Positions 18,126 through 27,039 are shown, counted from the stretch's first letter. The stretch is DNA of 64,000 nt from Lactonifactor sp. BIOML-A5 (GCF_009677585.1 NZ_WKYV01000002.1:198213-262212); one strand, 5' to 3'. The notes: generated from the letters alone by a model not told the origin. Numbers and translations are program-made.

Positions 18126-19364
18126 ATGAATACTCAAAAATTATTTCACAAAGATTTTACGATTATGGTCCTTGGACAGATTATTTCCCTTTTCGGAAAC
18201 TCTATCCTGCGCTTTACCCTTTCGCTGTATATTCTGGACACCACCGGATCTGCCGCTGTTTTCGGGAGCATCCTTGCCGTTTCCATGATTCCTACGGTGC
18301 TGCTGTCTCCTTTTGGAGGCGTATTGGCAGACCGGGTGAACCGGCGGAATATTATGGTGGTTCTGGACTACTGCACTTCATTTATCATCTTTTTATTTGC
18401 TCTGTTGTTTTTCAACAGTTCTTCCCCTGTGATCGCAGTAGGGCTGGTGATGGTCCTGCTCTCTGTCATCCAGGCATGCTACCAGCCGTCTGTGCAGTCC
18501 AGCATACCGGTCCTGGTCTCCCAGGATAATCTCATGAAGGCTAACGGAATTGTCATTCAGGTGAATGCGCTCTCCAATCTGCTGGGCCCTATTCTGGCAG
18601 GGATCCTGTACAGCTTTGTACCCCTCCGGCTGAATCTCATCATCAGCTGCATCTGCTTTTTCTTCTCTGCCACAATGGAATTGTTCCTGCATATTCCTTT
18701 TTTTCCTCAGGAAAAGACCGGGGGCCTGGTCTCTATGGTGAAAAAGGATCTGGGGGAGGCCTTTCATTTTCTCCGCAGAGAGCGGCCTGATATGATGCGG
18801 GTACTTGTGGTCATTGCCTGCATTAACCTGTTTCTGTCGGCTATGATAATTGTAGGACTTCCAGTTATTATTAAAATATACCTGGGGCTCTCCACCCAGC
18901 ACTATTCCTTTGCAGACGCGGCGGTGGCGCTGGGTACGATACTGGGCAGCTGTCTCACCAGTATCTTCCCCGAAAAGATACACTTTAAGACTTCCTACCG
19001 CTTCCTCCTGGGTTCCAGCATTGCGCTGCTTCCCATGGGCCTTGCGGTAGTCACAAACCGGTCCCCCGGTCTGTCCTACGGCATTCTTATGGTCTTCCTG
19101 ATCCTCGCCCTGAGTTCCGCGGCCGTATTTAATGTTGCTGCCCAAACCTACGCGCAGCAACAGACGCCGATCCAGTATCTGGGGAAGGTAGGTTCCTTTA
19201 TTACTGTGATCTGCGTCTGTGCACTGCCTCTGGGTCAGGCCATGTATGGGGGGCTGTTTCAGCTTTTCCAGAATTCCGTAAGCATTGTTATATTTTTTGC
19301 CTGCCTTATCAGCATTTTCATTAGCTTATACACGAAAAAGACTTTAAAAGCTCTGAGGGAGTAG
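18126..19364 (+). CDS. MFS efflux transporter
   Basis: A 412-residue protein with about 12 membrane helices and the MFS loop 2-3 motif GVLADRVNRRNIMV. It resembles the MFS_3/enterobactin-exporter-like group that also contains macrolide efflux proteins. The substrate is unknown; the dedicated TetR regulator suggests inducible drug or toxic-metabolite export. AAAGGAGG precedes the ATG. Its stop (TAG 19362-19364) directly abuts the stop of the convergent gene at 19365, so there is no intergenic base between them. Confidence 0.88.
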   Translation: MNTQKLFHKDFTIMVLGQIISLFGNSILRFTLSLYILDTTGSAAVFGSILAVSMIPTVLLSPFGGVLADRVNRRNIMVVLDYCTSFIIFLFALLFFNSSSPVIAVGLVMVLLSVIQACYQPSVQSSIPVLVSQDNLMKANGIVIQVNALSNLLGPILAGILYSFVPLRLNLIISCICFFFSATMELFLHIPFFPQEKTGGLVSMVKKDLGEAFHFLRRERPDMMRVLVVIACINLFLSAMIIVGLPVIIKIYLGLSTQHYSFADAAVALGTILGSCLTSIFPEKIHFKTSYRFLLGSSIALLPMGLAVVTNRSPGLSYGILMVFLILALSSAAVFNVAAQTYAQQQTPIQYLGKVGSFITVICVCALPLGQAMYGGLFQLFQNSVSIVIFFACLISIFISLYTKKTLKALRE

Positions 19365-20345
19365 TTACGCCCTTTTTACGGGATGGCGGATCACCGTCTT
19401 TAACCGTTCGGGAGCCGTCCTCCGTGGATCCCCCAGATAGATCTCGTGGTGGAGCCGGTTCTCTCCAATGTCTGTGACAAACCCGGACTCTGCAATAAAT
19501 TGTTCCAGCTTTTCTATGGCAGCCGGCTCATCGTCATAGGGACCGATGTGCATCACCTGACAGCAGAGTCCCTCTGTGTACTTCACAAGCCTTGCAGGGG
19601 ATAGATCCAGTTCTGGCTTTTTCTTCTGCAGGGCTTTCTTTGCTGTCTCAAAGACTTCCTGTGTCACAAATTCCGGCTGGCGGATCATGGCCGTCCAGCA
19701 AAATTTATTCTTATCTGTTATGGTTCTGCCGTCAAAGTATCCATCCTCACCCCACCAGAGGCCCTCCAGAGGGGGAACCACATACTCAAAATATCCTTCC
19801 GGCTGTGTCCCGCTCATCTTACTCATTTTAATACCGAAGGACAGACCGTATAGTATTTCCATGGCGGTTTTATACTCCTCTGAGGTGTTTGGATCGCCCT
19901 TTCCGTCCACCATAATAAATATCATCTCCGGCACGTCTATGACAGAAGGCTTTGTTTTTGGAAGATACAGATCTTTATAGACCTTTTTATAATCCAGCTT
20001 TTCCGGTTTCTGTTCCATTTTCTTAACCCTGCCTTTTGCTTTTTTGGGCTGCTGAAGCTCCGTGCAGGTTTCCTGCACCAGAGCCTTCAAAAATTCCCGG
20101 TCCTCCAGATCCTCCACGCAATACATTCCTGGTGTCCCCCCGTGGGGTGCCGCAGGTTCTGCCTCCGGGAGCATTCTGTGTCCGGCGTCAGTTATCTTAA
20201 TATAGAACTGGTTGTCCTCAACTGTTCCGAAGAAAAGTCCATGGCACCACAGACCATATTCTCCAAAAAGTTTCTTATACGTAATCTCTCCCGCCTCCGC
20301 CAGCTGTCCTGCTACATATTTCACAAATTCCAATGTAGACGCCAT
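19365..20345 (-). CDS. TfoX N-domain fused to a GyrI-like ligand-binding domain
   Basis: A 326-residue two-part protein. Residues 1-105 match a TfoX N-terminal domain (VKYVAGQLAEAGEITYKKLFGEYG, GLFFGTVEDNQFYIKIT). After a basic, Lys-rich linker (about 105-118), residues 118-326 match the GyrI-like small-molecule-binding family (KKVYKDLYLPKTKPSVIDVPEM, FIMVDGKGDPN, and conserved Trp and Glu residues). No DNA-binding helix is evident. Function is unknown, perhaps ligand buffering or detoxification. It follows a stand-alone GyrI-like gene by 31 bases in one operon. Confidence 0.75.
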   Translation of the reverse strand: MASTLEFVKYVAGQLAEAGEITYKKLFGEYGLWCHGLFFGTVEDNQFYIKITDAGHRMLPEAEPAAPHGGTPGMYCVEDLEDREFLKALVQETCTELQQPKKAKGRVKKMEQKPEKLDYKKVYKDLYLPKTKPSVIDVPEMIFIMVDGKGDPNTSEEYKTAMEILYGLSFGIKMSKMSGTQPEGYFEYVVPPLEGLWWGEDGYFDGRTITDKNKFCWTAMIRQPEFVTQEVFETAKKALQKKKPELDLSPARLVKYTEGLCCQVMHIGPYDDEPAAIEKLEQFIAESGFVTDIGENRLHHEIYLGDPRRTAPERLKTVIRHPVKRA

Positions 20346-20376
20346 GTCTTCTCCCTCCCTGTTTTTCCGATAAATA

Positions 20377-20838
20377 CTACTCTTCTCTCAGTGCGATATA
20401 CATATGGATTTCTGCATTTTCCATATCATTGTTCTGGTATTCTTCAAAGTCACAGGTAAAAGCCCGGGGCAGCTCCATGGCCCACAGTCTGCTCCAGAAA
20501 TCACCGGCTGCGTTTTCCATATGTCCCCTGACAATAAAACGGGCATACTTTCCAGCCGGTATCTTTCGAACCTCTGTCCCCTCCGGCATATTGCCTTCCC
20601 TCTCTATCTCACAGGCCACAGCAGCTGTGTAGTCATCTTTTTCGTCTCCCGCATAATCCGTATAGATGCCCAGTGCCTTCTCATTGCTTTTATGCTCAAT
20701 AGCCGGATATAGATCCGGTGAGAAAAAGCGCTCCCAGAGGCCTCCAATGACTGCCCCCATATCCGGTGAAGTATTATTGGTCCTGGCACTGATGGCTGCT
20801 ACGGTCTTTTCCTCTAACTCTACGATGTCATAATTCAT
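20377..20838 (-). CDS. GyrI-like / AraC-effector-binding domain protein
   Basis: A 153-residue single-domain protein of the GyrI/Rob effector-binding fold: it begins with the typical YDIVELEEKTVAAISAR strand, has LGIYTDYAGDEKDDYTAAVACEI in the middle and IPAGKYARFIVRGHM toward the C-terminus. Such proteins bind amphipathic small molecules. It lies between a WYL-type regulator (55 bases upstream) and the TfoX-GyrI fusion, and the three are likely co-transcribed. Confidence 0.8.
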   Translation of the reverse strand: MNYDIVELEEKTVAAISARTNNTSPDMGAVIGGLWERFFSPDLYPAIEHKSNEKALGIYTDYAGDEKDDYTAAVACEIEREGNMPEGTEVRKIPAGKYARFIVRGHMENAAGDFWSRLWAMELPRAFTCDFEEYQNNDMENAEIHMYIALREE

Positions 20839-20893
20839 ACTGTTTTCCTCATTTCTATTTGATAAGGTAAGGATAACACAGAAAACAGGACAT

Positions 20894-21811
20894 CTATATG
20901 TCGTCTTTATAGTATTTTTTCCCTATTTCTTTTATGATACAGCAGAACTCCCGGCGGAGATCCTCCGGCTCCAGAAGTTCACATTTATTCCCAAAGCTCA
21001 GTATCCAGGAATAAAGGCTGTCCTTATCGGCAAATCCCGATGAAAACAGAAGCCTTCCGTCTTCCTGCTCCTGAAAGCTGTCAATCCCGTATTCCTCGAT
21101 AAGCCTCCACTTCATATCAGGTTCCAGCAGCACGGACGCCCGGATTAGGTAAGGAAATATTCTTTCATTGTCAATCTCAAAAGGGGGAACCTCCCTGGGA
21201 ATAAAAGTCTCGCCTGTAGTATCCAGCTTCAGCATCCGGTTCAGCTTAAACATCCGGTAATCCTGCCTCTCCAGACAATACCCCCATACATACCAGGATG
21301 CCCACTGAAAAAGAAGCAGATACGGCTCAATCCTCCGCACACTCTCCCCCTTGGGGCTGTAATAGGCAAATGAAATGGACTCCGTTTTGTCAATGGCCCT
21401 CTGAATTAGTTCGATCTTCGGAGCCAGAGAAGATTTATACCAGGAGGACAGGTCAATGAGAATATGGCTGTTGGAAGTAAGAACAGAGGAATTGCCCGCA
21501 GACAGCTTTTCCATAAGCTGCTGGTATCTGTTGGTGCCGCACACACTGTCCAGACTCCTGAGACCGGCCAGTATAGACTGCATATCCGAAGAGGTGAGAA
21601 GAGTCCGATCCATACGGTACCCCTCCATAATGGAAATCCCGCCGTTCTTCCCCTGGATTGTCACAATAGGGATACCTGCCCTGCAGATATCCTCAATGTC
21701 ACGGTTAATGGTACGCCTTGAAACCTCAAACTTCTCAGCCAGGTAGGGAGCAGTTACCTTCTGCTGCTGAAGAAGGATAGAGAGTATTCCAATCAAACGA
21801 TCTATTTTCAT
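20894..21811 (-). CDS. YafY-type transcriptional regulator (HTH_11 + WYL)
   Basis: A 305-residue regulator. Residues 1-60 form a DeoR-like winged helix (LIGILSILLQQQKVTAPYLAEKFEVSRRTINRDIEDI). Residues about 130-215 carry the WYL ligand-binding domain (SFAYYSPKGESVRRIEPYLLLFQWASWYVWGYCLE split across strands), followed by a WCX-like C-terminus. ATG 21811 has AGGAG nine bases upstream; the frame extends to 21943 only because it reads through a dispersed repeat. It probably controls its own operon with the two GyrI-like genes. Confidence 0.85.
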   Translation of the reverse strand: MKIDRLIGILSILLQQQKVTAPYLAEKFEVSRRTINRDIEDICRAGIPIVTIQGKNGGISIMEGYRMDRTLLTSSDMQSILAGLRSLDSVCGTNRYQQLMEKLSAGNSSVLTSNSHILIDLSSWYKSSLAPKIELIQRAIDKTESISFAYYSPKGESVRRIEPYLLLFQWASWYVWGYCLERQDYRMFKLNRMLKLDTTGETFIPREVPPFEIDNERIFPYLIRASVLLEPDMKWRLIEEYGIDSFQEQEDGRLLFSSGFADKDSLYSWILSFGNKCELLEPEDLRREFCCIIKEIGKKYYKDDI

Positions 21812-21867
21812 GAAGGTGACTCCTTTTCTGTAGTAATAGGTACATTGTAGCATACTCAGGGCAATTG

Positions 21868-21941
21868 GGGACAGGGCATTTGCAAAATGGGACAGGCCGA
21901 TCCCAAAGTGGGACGTGTTCTTTCTAGAAAGAACACGTCCC
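21868..21941 (+). repeat. 74-nt GGGAC dispersed repeat, copy A
   Basis: Three GGGAC motifs start at 21868, 21889 and 21910, exactly 21 bases apart. The third opens a palindrome that is perfect over 42 bases here (21905-21946, core GGGACGTGTTCTTT-CTAG). It lies between the URO-D-like gene ending at 21956 and the WYL regulator, and could also end transcription. Same layout as copies at 43392 and 50575. Confidence 0.85.
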
Positions 21942-21955
21942 ACTTTAACCCTTTT

Positions 21956-22945
21956 CTAAAACATTTCTTTGCTCACAGCGTCTATTTCTTCGGATGTTGC
22001 CTCGTACACCCCTTCGAAGGTACTAAGCGGCAGCCCCTGGGAGGCGCCCGGAATGAAGTATAATTTTCCGCATTCCCTGCAGGCTCTTTGTACTTCCCGT
22101 CTGACTTCCTCTTTTGTCCATCCGGGATGATCGATGCTTGCGCTGTCAATCCCTCCCATAAAGGAGATCTCCGGACCATATTTCTGGATCAGCTCCGGAA
22201 TATTATTTGACGTCATAACACCCTGCCAAATATCAATTCCCATGTCTATCATATATGGCACCAGTGTGGCGGCATAAGAATCTGAGTGATGGACAATAAG
22301 TTCTACACCGTTCTCCCGATAGCAGCTGTATATTTTCTTGTAGGCAGGAAGATAGAATTCCTCGAACATTTCCGGAGATATGAAGGTGGAAATCTGGCTG
22401 CCCCAGTCGTCGTGATGGAAGAGACCGTCCGGTTTCATGTATTTGCAGATTTGCTCCGCATACTGAATCTCCCAGTCTGTTATATAGTCTATCAGCTCGT
22501 GCATTGCCTCCGGCTCCTCATAGAAAGCCATCATGCAGTTCTGGATCTCTAAGAGATAATGGCACTGTTCAAATACTCCCGGTGCGATGAAGGCCATAGC
22601 GAATTTTTCCTTTCGGTCTACGGATTCTGCGTGCCTGATTGCCGCCTCCCACTCTTCTTCGGGGTAGACAGCGGGAGGCGCTTTTACATAGTCTTTCCAC
22701 GCAGCAATGTCTTTACACACAATATGTGCCTCATCGTGAATGGGGAATGCTCCCGGCAAGTCCTTGGGCCAGGTTTTGGTAACACCCCATCCTGTTTTCA
22801 CATCAAGCTCTCCCGGATTGGGATCCGGAAATTTCAGGGTGAAGGGATCCTCTCTTATTATATCGAAGGCCTCATACTGGTTTACAAAACGATCTGGTTT
22901 TCCTCCCCGAATAGTTTCAAGCAAATTTTCTCTTTTTGTTAACAT
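21956..22945 (-). CDS. Uroporphyrinogen decarboxylase-fold protein 3, Cys ligand replaced
   Basis: A 329-residue URO-D-superfamily protein with the usual barrel landmarks: FAMAFIAPGVFEQ, LFHHDDWGSQISTFISPEMF, ELIVHHSDSYAAT near residue 226 and ISFMGGIDSASID. Where copies 1 and 2 have HSCG, this one has HSDS, so the Cys of the methyltransferase metal site is an Asp. A late CRECG motif could partly compensate. Substrate and reaction are unknown. It directly follows an alcohol dehydrogenase gene (14 bases), with GAGGGGG before the ATG, so both probably act on one substrate. Confidence 0.75.
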   Translation of the reverse strand: MLTKRENLLETIRGGKPDRFVNQYEAFDIIREDPFTLKFPDPNPGELDVKTGWGVTKTWPKDLPGAFPIHDEAHIVCKDIAAWKDYVKAPPAVYPEEEWEAAIRHAESVDRKEKFAMAFIAPGVFEQCHYLLEIQNCMMAFYEEPEAMHELIDYITDWEIQYAEQICKYMKPDGLFHHDDWGSQISTFISPEMFEEFYLPAYKKIYSCYRENGVELIVHHSDSYAATLVPYMIDMGIDIWQGVMTSNNIPELIQKYGPEISFMGGIDSASIDHPGWTKEEVRREVQRACRECGKLYFIPGASQGLPLSTFEGVYEATSEEIDAVSKEMF

Positions 22946-22959
22946 ACACTTCCCCCTCT

Positions 22960-24054
22960 CTACATCTTCAGAACCGCCTTGATTACATCCCCATTATGGG
23001 AGTCGGCAAATGCTTTATTGATATCCTTAAAATCATAAAATTTTATCAGGCGGTCAAAGGGGAACCGGCCTTTTTTGTAATACTCTATCAGCTGAGGAAT
23101 AAAGAGCTTTGGAATAGAATCCCCCTCTACAATTCCAATAAGGGATTTGGCATCCCCCATTAACTCCTGCTGCACGTTAATGGTCAGATCCCCCGTTGCC
23201 CCCAGAACCACGCAGGTCCCCATGAACCGCACACTTGCCAGGGCCTTTCTTACAAAGTCTCCCACCCCTGTAGTATCTATGCTGTAGTGTGTGCCTCCGT
23301 TGGTAATCCTCTTAACCTCTGCCACAATATCATCGCATTCTTTCCGGTTCACTGTATGAGTAGCCCCCAGCTCCAATGCCAATTCCAGACTTTTTTTATT
23401 GCCCCCCACGGCAATGATCTTGTCACATCCCGCTATTTTAGCAGCCATAATAGCGCTCATGCCCACTGTGCCGCAGCCAAATACCGCTATGCTGGATCCG
23501 AACGCCGGTTTCAGCCGGTTTAAAACCGCTCCTGCCCCTGTCTGTATTCCGCATCCCAGGGGTCCCAGCAGCGCCAGATCAATGGTATCGTCCGTAACCT
23601 TTATGGTACTGTTCTGATGTACGACTGCATAAGTGGCAAAGGATGACTGGCCGAAAAATGAAGAAAGCTCCACACCGTTCTGAGACAGGCGTCTGGTCCC
23701 GTCGGCCATAACACCCCCAAAGTTGATGGCATTAAAGTTTTCACAGGCATGCTGGTGAGCGGAAAGGCAATTTTCACAGTGTCCGCAGAAGCCAAAGGAA
23801 AAGCTTACCCTGTCACCCTTCCTAAACTCAGTGACACCTTCCCCCACATCCTCCACAATACCGCAGCCCTCATGCCCCAGAACAGCCGGAAGGGGAACGG
23901 GAATTCCCTGGTGCTGGGCCACCTCATCTGTATGACAGACCCCACTGGCCACTATTTTTACCAACAATTCACCCGCTTTTGGTCCGGACAGTTCCACTTC
24001 TTCTATCTGGAAAGGCTGGCCGGCTTCATGTACAACTGCCGCTTGTATTTTCAT
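22960..24054 (-). CDS. Zinc-dependent NAD alcohol dehydrogenase (aryl-alcohol type)
   Basis: A 364-residue medium-chain dehydrogenase. Catalytic zinc ligands are visible in SGVCHTDE and VLGHEGCG; the structural zinc has four Cys in FGFCGHCENCLSAHQHAC; the coenzyme fold has VFGCGTVGMSA. It is closest in style to benzyl/aryl-alcohol dehydrogenases. ATG 24054 follows AGGAGG; the longer frame would start with TTG at 24060. It is first in a two-gene unit with URO-D-like protein 3, suggesting oxidation of an alcohol linked to that protein's substrate. Confidence 0.88.
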   Translation of the reverse strand: MKIQAAVVHEAGQPFQIEEVELSGPKAGELLVKIVASGVCHTDEVAQHQGIPVPLPAVLGHEGCGIVEDVGEGVTEFRKGDRVSFSFGFCGHCENCLSAHQHACENFNAINFGGVMADGTRRLSQNGVELSSFFGQSSFATYAVVHQNSTIKVTDDTIDLALLGPLGCGIQTGAGAVLNRLKPAFGSSIAVFGCGTVGMSAIMAAKIAGCDKIIAVGGNKKSLELALELGATHTVNRKECDDIVAEVKRITNGGTHYSIDTTGVGDFVRKALASVRFMGTCVVLGATGDLTINVQQELMGDAKSLIGIVEGDSIPKLFIPQLIEYYKKGRFPFDRLIKFYDFKDINKAFADSHNGDVIKAVLKM

Positions 24055-24227
24055 ACGCAATTACCTCCTGGTTCGTTATAATAGATACTCTATGCCGCTT
24101 TCTCAATTATATTTAGTATATATTGCACAACACATAAATTCCATTTCCCAAAAGGACATATATACTTTAACATATGTCCCTTTCTGAAAAGAACACCCGG
24201 ACGAGGAGCTTTGCCCGTGCACTTATA

Positions 24228-24264
24228 AAGGGCAGTCCCACGAACGCTATCTGGGACTGCCCTT
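24228..24264 (-). terminator. Probable terminator of the ABC-2 exporter operon
   Basis: A perfect 13-bp stem (24228-24240 with 24252-24264) around an 11-base loop, 23 bases beyond the stop at 24287. The T-run on the minus strand is short (TTTATAAG). The rest of 24055-24227 holds an AT-rich promoter region for the alcohol dehydrogenase and a smaller ATAT-rich inverted repeat. Confidence 0.55.
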
Positions 24265-24286
24265 ACGGCCGGTATCCGTTATACCT

Positions 24287-25009
24287 TTAATTATCTATAT
24301 TCTTCTTTTTATAAAAATATCCAAATAATATAACTGCGGCTACCAACCAGACCAGGATAACTGCAAAAGCCAGTACTGTACTGCCCCCAAACCTTCCCTG
24401 TACCAAATTATAATATACCTGAAGCATTGCCCCGAGAGGTGTGATCCTTGCCAGAAATGTCAAAACCGCACCCGATGCCATAGCCGGGGGAACCAGAAAA
24501 AGAAGCATAACAGGGATCTGTAGAACGCTGCAGCTCATCTGATCCCTGCTGAGCAGGCCGATAAGAGCACTAATCATAATCACACAGCAGGACCCAAGCA
24601 GAGAGGCAAAAATGTACACGGGCATATGCCCCGTTGGCTCCCCTGAGATCAAAAAGATAACCACATTCCCCAGAAATGTGACGCACACAGCCACCAGGAT
24701 TTTGGATAAAAAGAATTCCATAGCGCTTACATTAGACAGAATCAGTGTTCTCAAGGTAAACTTTTCCTTCTCCTCAGCCACAGAGGTAGATACAATCAAC
24801 ACGCCTGACATACTGCAGTTCATAAGCAGCCCCAGATTCAGAAGGAATACCGAGACCTCTTCTATAGCCAGGTTGGGGCCCACCACATACTTATACAGCA
24901 ATACAAATGCTACGGGCAGAAGCACACTGGCAGAAATGGCCGGATTTTTTACAAAATCCATCAGATCCTTTTTATACAACGCTCTAAGCTTTCTCATAGA
25001 TATACTCAT
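24287..25009 (-). CDS. ABC-2-type exporter permease
   Basis: A 240-residue membrane protein with six hydrophobic segments, starting with the cytoplasmic helix RKLRALYKKDLMDFVKNPAI typical of ABC-2 permeases. Its ATG overlaps the stop of the ATPase gene by one base (TAATG), so the two are translated together. It would export or relocate an unknown compound, possibly a peptide, antibiotic or lipid. Confidence 0.82.
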   Translation of the reverse strand: MSISMRKLRALYKKDLMDFVKNPAISASVLLPVAFVLLYKYVVGPNLAIEEVSVFLLNLGLLMNCSMSGVLIVSTSVAEEKEKFTLRTLILSNVSAMEFFLSKILVAVCVTFLGNVVIFLISGEPTGHMPVYIFASLLGSCCVIMISALIGLLSRDQMSCSVLQIPVMLLFLVPPAMASGAVLTFLARITPLGAMLQVYYNLVQGRFGGSTVLAFAVILVWLVAAVILFGYFYKKKNIDN

Positions 25010-25851
25010 TAAAATTCCCTCCCTGTCAGCAGTAAAAATATTTCCTCCAAATTCGGCTCCTGGGAATGTACGGTAAGACAGCGTCCCTGCTCCAGCAATT
25101 CACGGATCCGCTCCCCGCCTTCCCGGTTTTTGGGATATTTCAGTGTCTCCCGATCCGTGGTCAGCACCTCTATCTCGTCCCTGGCATATTCCAGCTTCAG
25201 TTCCCGGGGACTCCCTCCCGCAATCAGCTTTCCCTGATTCAGAATCCCGATTCTGCTGCACAGTTTATCTGCCTCTTCCATATTATGTGTAGTTAAAAAG
25301 ATAGTAGTCCCCTGCTGGTTGAGGTGCCTTAGCATCTTATGTATCTCCTGGATCGTGGCGGGATCCAGACCGCTGGTAGGCTCGTCTAAAAACAAAAGCT
25401 CCGGCTTGTGCAGAAGAGAAGCTGCCAGAACCGCCCTCTGCTTCATACCCTTGGAACACTTTTTCAACAGAGTCTTCCTCTGATCATAGAGCCGCACATT
25501 CTCCAGGGTATCCCTCACACTGTTCTTTGGTACGTTGCGAAGCGCCGCAAAAAAGTTCAGGTTCTCCTCTATGGTCATTCTTTCATATAAACCGCTGGTA
25601 TCAGACAAGATACCGATGCGCTCATAATCCTCTCTCTCCACTTTATCGATCTCTTTTCCAAGGATCCGAATCTCCCCGGACTTTTTCAGCAGCTGTTTTG
25701 TCAGCAGCTTCATGGTAGTGGTCTTCCCGGCTCCGCTTGGGCCTAAAAACCCAAACACTTCACCAGACATCACCTGAAAGCTGAGATGGTCCAGGGAAAA
25801 GCTGCTTCCAAAATCAAGACACACATCCTCCAGATATATCATTTCCTTCAT
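25009..25851 (-). CDS. ABC-2-type exporter ATPase
   Basis: A 280-residue ATPase with all motifs intact: Walker A GPSGAGKTT, signature LKKCSKGMKQR, Walker B LLFLDEPTSGLD and the H-loop TTHNMEEA. The C-terminal tail resembles exporters of the CcmA/BcrA class. ATG 25851 is chosen for its GGAGG; an earlier ATG at 25884 gives 11 more residues. It pairs with the permease at 24287 and follows the LytTR-type regulator at 26000. Confidence 0.9.
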   Translation of the reverse strand: MKEMIYLEDVCLDFGSSFSLDHLSFQVMSGEVFGFLGPSGAGKTTTMKLLTKQLLKKSGEIRILGKEIDKVEREDYERIGILSDTSGLYERMTIEENLNFFAALRNVPKNSVRDTLENVRLYDQRKTLLKKCSKGMKQRAVLAASLLHKPELLFLDEPTSGLDPATIQEIHKMLRHLNQQGTTIFLTTHNMEEADKLCSRIGILNQGKLIAGGSPRELKLEYARDEIEVLTTDRETLKYPKNREGGERIRELLEQGRCLTVHSQEPNLEEIFLLLTGREF

Positions 25852-25999
25852 CTTGCTGTCCTCCTTGTTCTGTTTTGTGTCCATTATGCCACAGCACCCG
25901 GGAAATGCAATACCATCCGCTTATTCAGCGCCTTTGCCGGACCAAAAGAAACGAAAATCTGACGAACGGAGCCACAGCAGGGACGAACGGAGACAAAAA

Positions 26000-26914
26000 T
26001 CACCAGTGAAATGTCGTTTTCATCTCCTCTATCCGCCCCTTGGATAGTGGAATCTGACTGCGCTCCTTATTGTTCAGAATAAGAACATAGCTATTCTTCG
26101 TCCACTTTTCAAACCGCTCTGCCTTCTGAATATTCACAAGATAGGATCTGTGGCATCTGAAAAATCCTGCTTTCTTCAAAGCCTCCTCCAGTTCATACAT
26201 GGGCAGCTGTGTCTGATACAGAGTCCCTCTGACAGACAGATAACTGCATTTATTCATACTCTCCACATAATCAATATCTCTGGGTTCAAAGAGCAACGTA
26301 CTGTTTCCTGATTTCGCGGGAATCTTCAGTATCTCCAGTTCTTCCTCCGGGGCCTCCGATTCCTCTCCGTCCTGCTCCACCTCGCAGAATTTACCATCCT
26401 CAACGTAAAAGGCAGTACCGGGCATCATAAGCGCATACCTCAGGGAGGAATTGACAGTAACAAACTGCGCGCCTGCCTCCCATCGCTCTTCAATCCAGCG
26501 GAGGATCTTTCCCATGGCTCCCTCATTCAAGTTTGTCAGCGGCTCCGCAAGAAAATACAGCTTTGCATTTTGCATACTCACCCGGGCAAGCTGAATCTTT
26601 GTATATTCCCCCGGTCTGAGAGACCTGATCTTCGCCTTACGGATGTCCCTCAGGTCAAAATCCTCCAGTATGTCCTCCACCGATCTCGTCTCTCCGAATA
26701 AGCTGTGGAAAAATCTGATATATTCCATGACCGTCTGTCGTTCGTATCCTTTGTCCTGAAAGGTAAGAAATGCCGTATCGGCCGCCTCCCAGTGCGCTCT
26801 TATATATTGAAATATATCCTCTCCCATCTCCTGGTTGCATTCCAGGTGAATACTCCCATGAGCGGGGATACCTTCCAGGAATTCAGGAATAGAGTCATAT
26901 ATTTTAGTGTCCAA
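26000..26914 (-). CDS. LytTR regulator fused to a degenerate ABC ATPase domain
   Basis: A 304-residue fusion. Residues 1-190 look like an ABC ATPase that lost catalysis: no Walker A Gly/Lys motif at the N-terminus, signature reduced to LRPGEYTKIQLAR, Walker B reading LYFLAEPLTNLN (Asp to Ala, codon GCG) and H-loop His replaced (VTVNSS). Residues 205-304 are a LytTR DNA-binding domain (FRCHRSYLVNIQKAERFEKW is diagnostic). It starts with TTG at 26914 after AGGAGG. It lies directly before a complete ABC-2 exporter and is probably its regulator, perhaps reading the transporter state through ATPase-ATPase contacts. That last point is inference. Confidence 0.85.
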   Translation of the reverse strand: MDTKIYDSIPEFLEGIPAHGSIHLECNQEMGEDIFQYIRAHWEAADTAFLTFQDKGYERQTVMEYIRFFHSLFGETRSVEDILEDFDLRDIRKAKIRSLRPGEYTKIQLARVSMQNAKLYFLAEPLTNLNEGAMGKILRWIEERWEAGAQFVTVNSSLRYALMMPGTAFYVEDGKFCEVEQDGEESEAPEEELEILKIPAKSGNSTLLFEPRDIDYVESMNKCSYLSVRGTLYQTQLPMYELEEALKKAGFFRCHRSYLVNIQKAERFEKWTKNSYVLILNNKERSQIPLSKGRIEEMKTTFHW

Positions 26915-26990
26915 TGTACTGTGCCTCCTCCTAACATATTTGAGAAAAATTTTACTATATTATGATGGCTTTGTCCATGTAATACACCAA

Positions 26991-27034
26991 AACAGGCCTG
27001 TAAGTATCAGCCAAATGATACTTACAGGCCTGTT
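26991..27034. terminator. Terminator hairpin after the GGDEF gene
   Basis: A perfect 19-bp stem (26991-27009 with 27016-27034) with a six-base loop, just beyond the stop at 27040. On the minus strand it ends GTTTTGG. It separates the GGDEF gene from the LytTR operon. Confidence 0.8.
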
Positions 27035-27039
27035 TCCAT

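Noticed and set aside
18393..19160. Long minus-strand open frame opposite the MFS gene
   Set aside because: Low-complexity, charged translation with no domain, antisense to a convincing 12-helix transporter.
21812..21943. Longer N-terminus of the WYL regulator
   Set aside because: The extra 44 residues come from translating the dispersed repeat; the good ribosome site and the family homology start at 21811.
24180..24215. Possible fourth, decayed copy of the 74-nt repeat (CTTTCTGAAAAGAACAC)
   Set aside because: Only one arm is similar and the GGGAC spacing is absent, so chance similarity cannot be excluded.
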